64,000 bases of DNA from Myrica gale (Eukaryota; Streptophyta; Magnoliopsida; Fagales; Myricaceae), in assembly GCA_963930655.1 (NCBI GenBank), contig OZ005612.1, positions 14,575,001 to 14,639,000 of the forward strand. The letters are read 5' to 3'. The notes under the pieces are model-generated. The model ran no database searches, was not told the origin of the DNA, and worked only from the letters and a program-made list of their open reading frames with translations. The translations under genes were made by a program, and so were the position numbers. Below, piece by piece: positions 1-12,116 of the stretch (the stretch's first letter is position 1; every line of letters begins with the position of its first letter).

Positions 1-1786
1 ATTATTTGAATGAATTTTTTATATTTTTTAGAGTGAAAAGTAATGATTTAATGGAAAGAGAGAGATTATATTGTAATTATTTTATTATATTAAAATTTTG
101 GGAGGCTAAAATTTTACAAATCAAACACAGCCTTAGGCTTGCAAATTTTCATCTATGATTTTCAAAATTGTTACAAACATCACAACTTGGATAACCATTC
201 AAATAGCATCTTCAAGATTGTCTAAATACACATGAGGCATCTCTTTTTCAGTTTCAGATCTCACTCTCCTCTTGAATTGGGTGCTAGTCATACATTCACT
301 TTCAAATGGTCCACAAATAATTGATATCTCTATGTTTCCTTGCATAATCAGTAACACACGAATCACCTTGCTGAAAACTATACATCTAATCAAGAAGAAC
401 ATCTAAATGTTCTCATAGAGGAATTTCTTTCATTTTGAAGAACGGCCTTACTCTCTTCCCACGCAGTCAATCAACTTGTAGTGATCTCCCACGATGTTCA
501 AACACTACAGTGAAATCTATTCGAATACCATACAAAAAAGGTGCATGCCAAGACATAGAAAGATGCCCTAATTCCCACTTAGGTCTCCATACATAATACT
601 TCTTGAATCAAAAGTCTCAAAACCGAATTTTTTTATTTGTCCCAATTCTAGCAACATATCAAACACCCAAATTTGCAATGAGAGACAACTGGTGAACTAA
701 CAACCTTTGCTATCAAAAAACTAAACCGTCAAGCTTGAAAAAAATCTCAGCAACCAAGAAGAAGTAACCAACTCAATGGATGTACCGAAAAATGGGACCA
801 AACCTACAACCAAGAGGCCAATGCACAGTAAAATGGCCCACAAACTCTTGTTTCCTCTAACTCTTAGCATGTTGGGTTCACCCACATTCCATTTATCAAC
901 TTTCTTCTTTTCCTTTGTAAGCTCAATGCAAATTCCCTAAAAGAAAGAAATATCAGACGTTGGACCTAACCTAACCCAATATGCCCCTCCCTTCCTAAAT
1001 TGAAGCCTTGAGTTCCCGCTCCTAAGGCAACTTGAACCCCAAATATCAGGGTACCAATTAGGACCCATGGCACTAGAACCACTCTTTAGCCCAATGGAGC
1101 TGTCACCAAAAAAAGACTAACAACCACAAAGAAGGCTTGAAGCCCTAATACTTTTAACAGGATTACAAAGTAGACCATGCGTATAACTTTCACTAGTCGA
1201 ATCTGGTGTTTAACTTATTCGCGAAAAATATCGCAGCGCGGAAAGAACCTATAGCATTGTAATAAATTTAGCAATTACCAACTTTTAGCATTCTGAAATC
1301 GAAATTTTGAAAAGAGAGCAGCTAGGACGAAAAAAAAAAAAAGGGGGCTAGGACCATAAAAGAGGAATTACGAGGTCATTGAGGTATTCAGCGTATTTCC
1401 CGAAAGCGTCCTTAATGGAGGTCTGAGTGGACATTGTCCTCGCCCTTTTCGTGGAGCACTGCGATGAACAAGTCCCTGCAACTGTTGATGAGTAAGTTAG
1501 AGTATCTTCATAAAGCAAGGAACAGAGACTTTTGTGCTAAGGGCCAAGTCCAAGAAATCTCCCAGTTGAAAAACTTCAGGAGACAGAAAGAGAGGTATTT
1601 ACTCTGGTGGATGGGGTGGGGTTTGGTTGCCATGAAAGGAATCCTGCGGAGTGCGGTGGAGTAGAACATGAACATCTGACGGTCCCGAACGCACCTTCCG
1701 AACCTTGGCTCCTCCTCAACACTAGAAGAATTTTACTCTGTTTTATAAGAAAATAAAAATAATCTTCTGGCTAATATGAAGGTCTA
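1..1786. other. Intergenic DNA, no gene seen
   Basis: AT-rich sequence with no recognisable coding region. The first 140 bases resemble one end of a MITE-like family seen again near 2.9, 9.5 and 46.2 kb: a run like gtgaaaagtaatgatttaat and an end like caaacacagcc. A short open frame at 1434-1664 has no recognisable domain and is probably chance. Confidence 0.5.
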
Positions 1787-1858
1787 GGTGCTGTGGTGTA
1801 GTGGTTATCATGTCAGTTTTACACACTGAAGGTCCCAGTTCGATACAGGGCAGCATCA
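1787..1858 (+). tRNA. trnV-UAC: tRNA-Val (anticodon UAC), possibly slightly decayed
   Basis: A 72-base cloverleaf can be folded by eye. The acceptor stem GGTGCTG pairs with CAGCATC (one G-U), the D arm contains GTGTAGTGGTTAT, and the anticodon stem TCAGT/ACTGA closes the loop TTTACAC, giving anticodon TAC. The T arm has a TTCGATA loop. The body matches plant tRNA-Val closely. The T stem CCCAG/CAGGG has one A-A mismatch, so the gene may be a recent pseudogene or a tolerated variant. It ends about 40 bases before the target duplication of the MULE-like element on its right. A covariance-model scan was not possible here. Confidence 0.75.
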
Positions 1859-1949
1859 TTTGACCAGGAATGTTTATTTTCTTCTGCCAATCTGTCATTC
1901 TATAAGGGGAAATTTCACTTTTGGTCGGAATATTTATTTTCTTTCTGTC

Positions 1950-2340
1950 AGTCACTCAGTTTATTGCCTTTCAAATTTGTAATCCTTCCATGAGTTGACC
2001 GTCTATTAACTAACGGGACTTCTCTCCACGTCAGCTTCGTTGCCCTATCATCCAAAGGTCTTCTCCACATTATAATAAAACGACAGACCGTTTTGCATTA
2101 AAAAAAACAATGTTATTAGTAAAAAGCGACTTGGTCACAAGATTTTTTTTTTAGTTTTCAATCACTGAATTTATTGCTTTTTAAATTTTTAATTCTTCCG
2201 TGAGTTGACCGTCTATTAACTAACGAGACTTCTCTACACGTCACTATCGTTGCCCTGCTATCCAAAGGTCTTCTCCACGTCATAATAAAACGGTAGACCG
2301 TTTTGCATTGAAAAAAACAAAGTTATTAGTAAAAAAAGAC
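1950..2340. repeat. Two-copy tandem repeat in the left MULE arm
   Basis: About 195 bp is present twice in direct order, near 1955-2145 and 2160-2340. Both copies contain gagttgaccgtctattaact and ccaaaggtcttctccac, with scattered substitutions. The right arm of the element (about 6400-6500) carries only part of this unit in inverted orientation, so the duplication probably arose within the left terminal region. Confidence 0.8.
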
Positions 2341-2484
2341 CGAGGAGCCCCTAATCCTAATCTCCAAAACTCAGCATTTTATAACTAATAGAATATCAGA
2401 CACCAGATACCCCCAAATCCTCTCCTTTCTCTCCTTTTGCATGCCCTAACATCATCCCCTTTCGCACAACACCCCCACATCTGC
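2340..2484 (+). repeat. Left inner inverted-repeat arm of the MULE
   Basis: This stretch is the reverse complement of 6250-6398 with modest divergence. Shared landmarks include the cgaggagcc segment, ttataactaatagaat and cacccccacatctgc. It defines the conserved inner part of the terminal inverted repeats. Confidence 0.85.
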
Positions 2485-3240
2485 CATTTCAAACATGTCC
2501 CTCTCCTCTCGCACAAGACCCCCATTTATGCGACTGGGAACCTCAACGTCAGCGACTAGGAGCCTGCGAGATCCAACTTCAATCGTTGTGAGACTCATCG
2601 TTGTCAAATTCGTCCACGATGTCTGAACAAAGGTTAGTCTATGGATTAAATTGTTGAAATTTAGCTATTTTAGTTATGGTTCATGTTGAGGTCACCTCTT
2701 TTGAGTTTTCTTCTTCCTTGGATCCGTAGCTTGAAGATGATCAATATTTCCTTAGATGATTACATAATCTGACTTGTTCGAATTTTTTATTTTTGTATTT
2801 CTTATCAAGTGGCATGTTTGATGGGGATCTGAAGACTTTAAAACCCAGGAAAAGTTCAATTGAATGACTTACGTTATGTTTGAGTGTTACAATTTTAGGG
2901 ACATTCAAATTTTAGAGTATTGGATTGGTGAAAAAAGTGAAGAGAGAGATGATTTTTTATATTTATTATAGTGAAAAGTAATGATTTAATGTAAGAAAGA
3001 TATTATAATATAATTTTTTATTGCGTTAAAATTTTTATAAGTGTAAAATTTTCCTAATCTAATGCTACTACTGTGGACCCTGCACTTTTAAGCAATGACA
3101 CCATACGAAGTTAATGCATGGAAAGAGAGAGAGATTTTATCAAAAGCACCCAATTGAATTACTTTGTAGAATTCATAATTCCAACTACTTTGCAGGATTG
3201 CAATTATTCAGTTAAACATTGAGGAGTTATTGAAAGCCGA

Positions 3241-3425
3241 ATGGGGAAACTTGTGGTTATTTAAAGAGATGCTTTGGTTTCGATGGTTCCAACAATCAGT
3301 GGTGGAACGAGAGGGTAGCGACCGCCCTGGGGAAACTTGTGGTTATTTAAAGAGATGCTTTGGTTACTGGTGCTTTGGTTTTGATGGTTCCAACAATCAG
3401 TGTCGGAACGAGAGGGTAGCGACCC
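3241..3425 (+). repeat. Tandem duplication inside the MULE
   Basis: A unit of about 90 bp beginning ggggaaacttgtggttattt and ending gaacgagagggtagcgacc occurs twice in a row. The second copy has a short extra segment (tactggtgctttgg). The duplication makes open frames on both strands that are not convincing genes. Confidence 0.8.
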
Positions 3426-5001
3426 ATTCCTCCGGCCAACAGAAAATTTTACATGTAATTTTTTTTTTTTCATTAGTTGGCCTGGGCCGATACCCATCAG
3501 CCCAGGCCAACTAGAGTTTTCAGGCACCCGGGCCGTTATATGGGAGGTTGTTCTTTCCCTTCGTAGCAGCTTTGCGCAACATGTGGCTAGTCATTCTTCT
3601 GGACTTCCTGTAGGCTGAATCACGTTCCCCATCTTCTGGCACAGTGGGCCTTGCGGTCCTGTTCTCTTGGTTTTTTATCATCTGATCGCATTACCTTTAA
3701 TATATTATCTTCTTATGCACTTTCCCTCCCTATCATGTTTATAAGCATTCTCCTTCCCAATCTAGAATTAATACTTTAGATATAGAAGTGGAAAATTAGA
3801 ATGGACCTTGAAGAGAATTTGAAGGGGGAGAGGACCTCAGAAGAATCCCTGGCATCCCATCCAAAAGGCCTTCTTAGTTCTTGGGATGCTCTTCCTCTGA
3901 TGATTTCGCCATTTCTCTCTTCTGTTACACGGAGATCTCAGTGGTACGTTAACAAGAGAATGAGATTCTGTACGAAGAAGCAGTAGGTGGAGAGAGCTAG
4001 CAGTATGCTCTTCCTCTGGATTTGCTGCAAGCCTGCAACCAAAATGGGCGAAAAGGTGCAGGTTGCGTGAGAAGACCCAAGACTTTGACGCTTTGGGATA
4101 GTGGGCAGTCGCGTGAGCCCCGCGCAAGGTCCCGCGAGATGCCCACTTCCCAGAATGGGATAGTGGGCAGTCGCCCAAGCCCCGCGTGCGACACGAAATG
4201 CGAGCGAGTTATATGTATCGACTTTGTTTTGTTCAATTGCTTAAAAAACAAAAAAAAAAAAGCCTCACTGACATGTCACTTCTCAACTATAGTTTTGACA
4301 TATGATAGAAGTTCATCTATTTTATGTGATTTATTCCTCGGAAATAGACAACTTTCCTACTCTTGATCATGACTTCTTTAGCTGTTTCATTGAGAACTCT
4401 GCTGGTTTTTTTCTTTTGGGGGGATAGGGGGTGGGGTACTTGAATTGGTTACCTGTACATAATCTCAAACAATGTGCACCGACAGTTTTATGCTTTCAGT
4501 TTTGGCATTTCATAATTTGTTGGTGGAACGGTGTTAAAGAACAACTCTTATTTTGCAAAATAGTAGGATACAATTTTCACCTTTCAATTGCAGTAGGATA
4601 CAAAATCGTACGGTACATGTATTCTAATATTTTTAATCTTTAAATTTCAATATTGTAACTGTAATACAATTTTTTACATTATGAAAGAAAAAATTTCTTG
4701 TCATTTTGACTTTAAAATTCGACACCCATAAATTTTAATCCTGGTTCCGCCACTGCCAACAATACATATTCTTTTGTTGTGTATTGATCTCTTATTTTGG
4801 TTCTATGGTTCTATTCTTTTGTCATGTACAGATTGCCATTGTTTGAATATAGACAAATTCATAATATAGATTGCAAAAGTTACTGATCGTTTTTTTTAAT
4901 ATAGATAGATTGTCATTGTTTGAATATAGACAGATTCATAATATAGATTGTCATTTGCTGGTTTGACCCCCCCCCCCCCCCCCCCCACTTGCCCTCGGAG
5001 G

Positions 5002-5151
5002 ATGGAGGAAGGACCTATTTTGACGAAGAAGGTAAAGTATCTGCAGAATGAAGTAAAAGACCTGCATAATGAGTTGAAGTCGGTGAATCGCAATGAGAGG
5101 AATCTAAAAATGCTTCTGGGAGTGTCATGGGTTGCACCGTTGCAATTCTAA
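5002..5151 (+). CDS. Small coiled-coil ORF carried by the MULE
   Basis: The 49-aa frame starts MEEGPILTKK and has a heptad-like charged stretch (residues about 8-36, including LQNEVKDLHNELKSV), then a hydrophobic tail (MLLGVSWVAPLQF). A charged coil followed by a short hydrophobic C-terminus resembles the C-terminal part of plant GRF-type zinc-finger proteins. No zinc-finger part was found upstream, so this link is an inference. It may be the last exon of a captured gene. A C-tract of 19 bases lies directly upstream. Confidence 0.35.
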   Translation: MEEGPILTKKVKYLQNEVKDLHNELKSVNRNERNLKMLLGVSWVAPLQF

Positions 5152-6249
5152 CTATGGGTGTTGCACTGATGAGATGCACATCTGCCTAGTTATGTGTCCT
5201 GTAATGTGTCAATGTATTTAATTATGACTAATGGAGAATAGCATTCTGGAAATGCAGAATTTTCTTTTGGAAATGTAGAATGTGTACTGAATTATGACTA
5301 ATGCAAAATGGAGTTTTGGAAATCCAAAATGTGTCTTTTGGAGTAATGCAAAATACAGAATGTGTCTTCAAAAATGTAGCACCTGCACTGAACCTTAAAA
5401 CTAGTTTTTTTCTATATAACAAATATGAAACTCTCTACACACATGGAAAGGCAGTCAAAGATTATTGCACACACACAGAAAAATAAAGAGCAACTAACTA
5501 ACTAGCAGGATGAAAATTGCACTGCCATGGTCAATTACTGCAAAAAATAAAAATAGGTACACACTTTCAACAAAAACAACTTTCTGCATAATTGCAAAAA
5601 TACATTTTTCATTCTTCACAAGGTCACTACACTCATATAGAATAGTCCAGTCAGTTCTTTTACACCAATATTACCGAGCATTCTCCGTCTAACATGTATT
5701 CAGCTGAGGTTTACCAAAATGCCAGCCATGCTTACAAATATTTATTGCAGTATAATAACGTTGTAAAGTCATCTACGAAAACCAAAAGACCCAGCTGGAC
5801 TTCACAACAAAATGCCAGAATATACAAAGCTGGTCTTAGTCAGAAAAGACTTTGCAATTCAATCAGCATGTTAAATCATGTTCCCCCGACTACCACTTGG
5901 TTCTCCCCTCCCATTGCCTGCACCAACACCTTCAGCATTTCTTTGTTCACCCCCGCTGCAACTTGGTGCTGAAACATGTTGCTCCTCTCCCGTGGGGTCT
6001 CCCCAGGTCTCTTCCCCTCCGTGTGTGGGTACTGTTCTGATCGTTTTCTTGGATTCTTTCTATTATTTTGTTTCCTAAATTAACAGGAGGCCGTACAAGA
6101 AAACCAAGTATCAGCCACCGACTTTTTTCGTTCCGTCACTAAAAAAATCAGGTTTTAATGACCAAATTCTTCTATTGATCACCCACGCACTATGACAAAT
6201 ACTGTGTCCAAAAGGCAATCAGTCTCAAGCTCGATCTCGTTCATTTAGA

Positions 6250-6398
6250 GCAGATGTGGGGGTGTTGTGCGAAAGGAGAGGAAGGAGATGATATTACGGC
6301 ACGCAAAAGGAGAGGATTTGAGGGTATATGGTGTCTGGTATTCTATTAGTTATAAAACGGTGAGTTTTGTAGATTAGTATCAGTGGCTCCTCGGTCGT
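6250..6398 (-). repeat. Right inner inverted-repeat arm of the MULE
   Basis: Reverse-complement partner of 2340-2484, containing gcagatgtgggggtg and attctattagttataa. Between this arm and the right terminus at 6708 the sequence is AT-rich and only partly matches the left arm. Confidence 0.85.
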
Positions 6399-7035
6399 TT
6401 TTGACAAATAACTTTGTTTTCACTGTTCAACCTAACGACTAAAAATTTAAAAGGCACTAAACTTAATGACTAAAAATGAAAAATAAAAATTATAGTGACC
6501 GATTCGTAAATCGGTTGTTATTTTAGTCACCTAAAAGTTTTACGATCATTACAAAACACTCGATTTCTTAAATTTTTTCATCAATTTTCACATTTTTTTC
6601 GTCAATTTTTTTTTACTCTCTGTTTTCATCCATTTTATCTAAAATTTTACCCCCTAAAATTTTGTCTACAGAACACAACAAAAACTAGTGACCAAAAGTG
6701 AATTTACCTTCTATTTGCTACTTCTCAACCTTTCCTACTGTTATCCTGGCCACATACATTTTCGCGTCCGCCCTCCACACCGGGTTGGGCCAATCACGGT
6801 TCACCTACGTTCCGCACGCCTCTTTCTTCTACGGTGGGGCGTAAGGCCACCTTGATCTGGTGCACTGCAGGCGCGCATTTTCCTTCTGTGGGTCCGAAAC
6901 AGTGGGCGTGCGAGGCTGTCTATATGGTATATAGCCCTTTCCCCAGTTACAGAATAATTTGTCGAACTCGTGAAGGATTGGAAAACAATAAGACCAGAGA
7001 AAGAGGAGTAATTTGGAGAGAGAGACGCAAGAGAA

Positions 7036-10000
7036 ATGGTGACGCTGTTGGTGGCGACGACGATGGACCCCGCGTCCTTGAACCCGGCCAACGCGCTCCT
7101 GGCCATGCCCGGTTGGCACCCTGGCCCCTCCTTCCAGGTTCGGTTCCAACATTTGTTCCCGTAAATCCTTTCCTGATTTTGAATTTTCTTGTAAAAAAAA
7201 TGTCGGGGATGAGTAGGAAAATATGAAGACCTTCTCTAACAAAGGAGTGAGGGTCGTACTACATGACAAGGGCATAGTGGAATTGGACCACTTGGACCTG
7301 CGATGGGAGGAAGTCACCGGCGAGCCCGTTGACGAGCTCATCTTCCTCAGCAGACACACGGCCGTTTCCAATCGTCCCGCCCTCACCGTACACCCGATCG
7401 GTAATATATTCATTTCTCGCTTTGCTTACTTTTACTTTTTCTCATCCTTCTTTAATAAATTGGGGGAATATCGTGAGTGCAGGGGTACCTCACCTGAGGG
7501 AAGGTGAAATTCCACCGCAGGGTGGGAAGCCTGGATGGGCGGCGCCACCCAATCCTCGGATCGGCCCGTGGTTGAGGCTCTTAAAGAGCATTGCTAGTTC
7601 TCATCATTTGGTTCCTGAGTTTGAGGTATATTTTCTCTTTCTCAATCGAACCTACTATTTGAGTGATCTCTTTGAAATTTGTGTTACCAAATAATGTAGA
7701 TCACTTTGGAGGGTACTCATCATGGACCTGTGACAAATAAGCTAGCTATGTTTATAGAGATTGGTGAGTCCTCTTTGTATTGTCGCTCTTTTCTTATTTG
7801 TTTTATTATGTTGGAACTTTCATGAACATGAGTATTTGTTTCATGAAACCGATATGCTAAGTTACAGTTGTTGCTGTTATTCTTAAATTGTCTTCCTGTA
7901 TAAAATTTTGTGCAAATGTAATTGACTCGTAAGGATTAGAAATTGAATAGAAGTTATAATACGAAGCTTGGTTAATTCTTCATGTAAGGTGACTTGTGGT
8001 GGCAGGGTAAGGCTACTCAAAAGGTTTAAAGTTCCGAAATTGCCTATATTAGGGGAGTGAGATTTTTCCCCATCTTCCTCTTGGGAGAATTCTTCGAGGA
8101 TTGAATAATACTTAGATGTGTCTGTCTTTGGTCTTCTTGTTTCATGATTAGAGCAACTCAATGTCACTTTTCTTCTTCTCATCCTCAATCTATGATGTCT
8201 AAATTCTCACAGTCGCATTTGCTTCTTGTATTTCTCTCTATATCTCTTCTAGAACATCCTTGTTCATTCTTTTTCCTTTATCTTCTTTGAAGGCGAGACT
8301 CATATGTTTTGGAAGGCATCACATTTATAATTTAAACTTCTGGCTTATGTTTGATTTTTTTGTTGTCGTTGATATAGGTAGTACAGAAGAATATTGGAAG
8401 AGGCAGGATGCTGCTCATGTCATTGCTCTAGTGAGTACAATTTAATGAATTTCAAATATTTGAGCATCTGTCATCGATGCATCCACCCCTTTTCTCTTTG
8501 CCGATTTTACTATTCCCAATTTTTGTGTCCTTTATTTTTAGTTTCTGGAGTTTTCCACTTTCAAGCACTGGAAATCATTGTAATTGTCAGTTTTAATGTC
8601 CATCATGCATATTTCCCAACGTGATGGCTGATGTTTAATGACCAGATGTGGATGGCAATGTGTTCTTATATTGCGACCTTTGTTTTTCAATTTAAGAGTG
8701 AATATATTTGGTCTGCATTATGATGGGAGGCTGTTTAGAGTGAAATCAAAATGGTCTCTGTTCTCTTTTGACTAAAATGAGGTTGACCTGGTGCTTGAAG
8801 TTACTTTGGGAAGGACTTGGACTCGGAGGAGGGGCTGCTGTAGGAAACTGGAGCAGGTACATTCCAAAACTGGAATAATTGCTGAAGCTATTTCTCAATC
8901 AAGTACCATCTGAAAGCCTGATCTTTTTTTTTCCCACTCTTGAACCAAAAGTCAGTTATTCTATAAAGTAGACTAGTTTATGTTTAATACCAATATACCT
9001 GTCTTTTGTTTTTGCCCCAGTTTTATGGCTGCCATATGTTATTACATATGCATTATGCTTAGTATGATGGCCTGCTTGGTATATGTCTCTTGTCGGTGTG
9101 TCCCATCTTTGATGGAACTTACACTTCTTAGCTTACTTCTTTTGTCTAGATGTCATGATAGTTTCGTATAGATCACGCATCAGTGTTTAGATAGTAACTA
9201 TATGATAAGATTTTTGTTTTGATGTTATGCTTTTATTTAAAAAAACTCTCTCGCGAGTATTGATTAAACTTCATTATATCAATTGTGAATTTGTTTCTTT
9301 TTTGTGACTAGGGATAATGAGAAAAAGAGAGTCCTTCTCGGACTAGGTGGTGGACATTATGCACCGCGGCATATGGATATAGTTTTGTAAGTTGTAGTCA
9401 TCCAGCATTTTATGTTCCCTTTTGACTCTTTGAAGTACATGACATAGGTGATGTTTGTATCCAATCCAAAATAAAATAATCTCGCTCTCCCCATCAATTA
9501 ATCTCTTTCCATTACAATAAACATAAAAAATTCACTCAAATCATCTCTCTTTTCACTTTTTCACCAACTCTCATAAATCAAAATTTTGGTTTGCAAAAAC
9601 CACCACAGTATTATGTGTCGTCCTTTGACTTCAAAGTCATTACCTTTCAGATTAATTAACCATGCAAGTGTGTCTGTTCTCAATATAAAGTTCTGCAGAA
9701 GCCTCTAAACTCAAATTCTTCCTTTAAGGTTTCTCCTTTACTTGATTATGTAGTATGTTTATACAAGAATGAGGATGCTAACATGCGCCATCAGAGTTCC
9801 CAGATAAAAACATAGGATTCCGTTGGCAACTTTGGGGATTTGTTCACCAATTTTCCTATTTTATCCCACTGAGACCTTTTGTGAGGAGAAGAGAGAAGGA
9901 AAAAAGAAAGAAGACAAATATGCAAACAACCAAAAGAAACTTGCTTTTCTTTCTCTTGATTATTGTGTGCGCTTATATTGCAATCTAATATTTGCATCGA

Positions 10001-11374
10001 TCTCAAGCTCTCAAGTCCTGTTTCATTCTCAGCTGTCATTATTGAGAACTCATTTAGTCTGACTGTTACTCTACCTGTTGGATTTCTCAATGACACATTG
10101 TTGTTGTCCACAGTTGCTACAATGAAATAGGTTTTATGTACTCAAGAAATTAGTCATCTGTCATTTGTTGATGCAGGAAGGATGGTGTTTGGGTGGGCCA
10201 CCTACTTTCTGGATATTCCTTGCCAATGGAAGATGCCAGCCTTTCAAAAGTAGAAACAAACGCAAAAGAGATTGGTGGGACTTGGAGGGAATCAATCAAA
10301 GCTGCATTTGAGGCTACAAGAGTGGCTTTCCCTGGTGGGGAGATTCTAGCACATCTTGATCACAAGTAAGATGATTGACGGAATGTTAGTTACTTGACAA
10401 GCAATATATGGTAGTTTAGCCATAGATGCACCATGAATTCTCAAAATTGCACATGATCATTCATGAGATAATATGATTGGAAACTCAAAATTCAGATGCC
10501 ATTGATGCTTGTTGAGGAGTAATATTAAGGTCCTTAGTTAAGCACTTCTAGATTTTATGTTATGAATTCCTTTTTGGCTTACCATGTATTTTGCTTCTGG
10601 CGTAGACATATTAGTTTAGCAATTCAATGTGGAGTATATCCTGGATCTGAAAAATAGCGGTTGCTGAGCCATGAGCTTCCAAATTCTAGAAAGCACAATT
10701 TTTTTTCTTTGGCTAAGTCTCAAATGCACAGATTACGCAGACAACAACTTTGAAAGTCTACTGCAATTGGTGCATCTTGAAACCAGTTTCAGCTAACTGA
10801 GTCACTTTACCTTTACTGGGATCGTTCATTGTTCTTCACCTTTTTTATCACCACTCAAGAGGAAGGCCTGCCGAAAAAATCAAATTAATATGTTTTTCTT
10901 TTGGTGTTGTGGGGGGGGGGGGGGGGGAGGGTTATGTGGCTATATGTCTATTGATTGTTAAAATTTTTATTATTAGAACTGGTGTGTACTAACCTAATCA
11001 ATTATGGAGATTCTTATCTCCTCAAATTCTCTCTCCCTAAGGAACCTGTAGATGGCTCGGTTTTCACGGCCATCTCAATGCAACGGATTTAAATCGTCTT
11101 GGAAGCATATTGTTTTAAGAATTACAGGAGTTGGGAGTGAGGGTTCTGTGGTGGAGCAAAATCATTTATTTTATGATCCAAATATGGTTAATGTCCTTCT
11201 AGCTCATTTTTATAGTTTGAACTTTGTCTATTGGATATGATAGAAGTTATTTCTTTACCACTCACCTTATTACTTGTTGGTTGCAGAAGTTTCAAGAGCT
11301 GGCAGAAGAATGCTATAACAGCATTTCTAGGCGAGCAAAACATAGGGATTGGCAAAGCAAATGACTTCTACTGA
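7036..11374 (+). CDS. GEK1: D-aminoacyl-tRNA deacylase, GEKO1/DTD2 family, nine exons
   Basis: This gene encodes the archaeal-type D-aminoacyl-tRNA deacylase of plants. The enzyme removes D-amino acids from mischarged tRNA, and in Arabidopsis its loss gives ethanol/acetaldehyde hypersensitivity. Exons read by eye with GT-AG borders: 7036-7137, 7217-7400, 7483-7625, 7700-7763, 8378-8430, 8801-8856, 9312-9386, 10177-10365 and 11287-11374. They sum to 954 bases (317 aa), the family's usual length, with no stop or frameshift. Family landmarks are MVTLLVATT at the N-terminus, LDLRWEEVTGE, FLSRHTAVSNRPALTVHPIG, QGGKPGW, GSTEEYWKRQDAA, GLGGGHYAPRHMD, WVGHLLSGYSLPMED, GGEILAHLDHK and the end KANDFY. 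The start has context gagaaATGG. The nearest upstream feature is the MULE end, about 330 bp away. The gene looks functional. Confidence 0.96.
9430..9600 (-). mobile_element. MITE-like insertion in GEK1 intron 7
   Basis: An AT-rich block with cactttttcaccaactctc and tccaatccaaaataaaat is antisense to related blocks near 2880-3050 and 46140-46345. All carry a gtgaaaaagtgaagagag-like core. A non-autonomous DNA transposon family (possibly hAT-like) is likely. The exact ends and target duplication are not clear. Confidence 0.45.
10911..10928. repeat. Poly-G tract in GEK1 intron 8
   Basis: A run of about 17 G residues near 10911-10927 lies in intron 8 of the deacylase gene. Runs of C near 4968-4986 and 25083-25102 and a T-then-G run near 27112-27147 are similar. 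They are likely length-polymorphic and error-prone in sequencing. Confidence 0.8.
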
Positions 11375-11875
11375 GTTTTGGTGAACAGCTCTTGGACAGC
11401 ATTGAAATATTTTCAGACGAGGGTGTGGTCATGACATGACAGTTCATTATATATTTAAGTTGCATCCTATAGTAACCACAGTCAGAAGCATTTTGTGGTA
11501 TTTGCGGGCAAGATCATTCTTTTGCACGAGGAAGAATGAAATGGGAGTGAACTCCCTCGATTAACACTTAGTATACAACAAATTTTTCAGAGAATTTTGA
11601 TTTCACTGTTCATGCATGATAGATGGTGGCAGAAGATACAAATTGCAACACCATCAATTTGTTGACACTCTCACATTGCCCCCTTCAACATCTCCTAAAA
11701 ACACTTTAGTTTCACCTTGTGGAGTCTAACTAAAATATCTGCCATATTGATCATCGGTTCCGGTAAATCTGCACAACAAACGAGTGCCAATCCGAGAATG
11801 GATGATAAGCAGTCTTTTGTAGCAGTATAAGCACTTTCATTTCTCGGCAAATTGGCATCAGAAACTTTAGGCTAT

Positions 11876-12116
11876 GTTTGGTTTAGTTCTCAAAATAATT
11901 TTTATTTTTGTGTTTTTTGGAAGTAGTGTAGATTCTCTTGGAATTGGTGAAAAGTTAATTAAAAGTTGTTGAAATTTGTAAAAAGTTATTGGGATTGGTG
12001 AAAAGGTATTGAAATTGATGAAAAAATTATTGAGATCGGTGAAAATGTATTGAAATTGATCAAAAAGTGAGTGAGAAATTTTTGAAAACTTTCTGAGACC
12101 TTAAACAAACATAGAC
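11876..12116. mobile_element. MITE-like element, about 240 bp
   Basis: The block begins ctatgtttggtttag and ends, in reverse sense, with the related ctatgtttgtttaag, giving short terminal inverted repeats. The interior holds imperfect direct repeats of attggtgaaaagttatt. A clean target duplication was not found (possible acttag/actttag). This is probably a non-autonomous hAT-like element. Confidence 0.55.

Larger units (their letters stand above)
1907..6708. mobile_element. MULE-like DNA transposon, 4.8 kb, non-autonomous
   Basis: The ends are inverted copies: left begins gggaaatttcacttttggtc and right ends gaccaaaagtgaatttacc in reverse sense. The flanks carry a 9-bp target duplication with two mismatches: ttctataag at 1898-1906 and ttctatttg at 6709-6717. 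Nine-base duplications and long TIRs are typical of Mutator-like elements. A strong internal inverted repeat links 2340-2484 to 6250-6398. No MULE transposase is visible, so it is probably non-autonomous. Its interior holds tandem duplications and a small coiled-coil ORF (5002-5151). The TSD mismatches and unequal TIRs suggest an old insertion. Confidence 0.75.

Noticed and set aside
1434-1664. 76-codon + frame
   Set aside because: No domain, no splice partners and no repeat partner; probably chance.
3230-3527. Overlapping frames on both strands
   Set aside because: Created by a tandem duplication inside the MULE; no family resemblance.
6829-7413. 194-codon minus-strand frame opposite GEK1
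   Set aside because: Antisense shadow of GEK1 exons 1 and 2 and the promoter; no domain.
7329-7694. 121-codon frame over GEK1 exons 2 and 3
   Set aside because: Wrong frame through the intron; the spliced deacylase reading explains the sequence.
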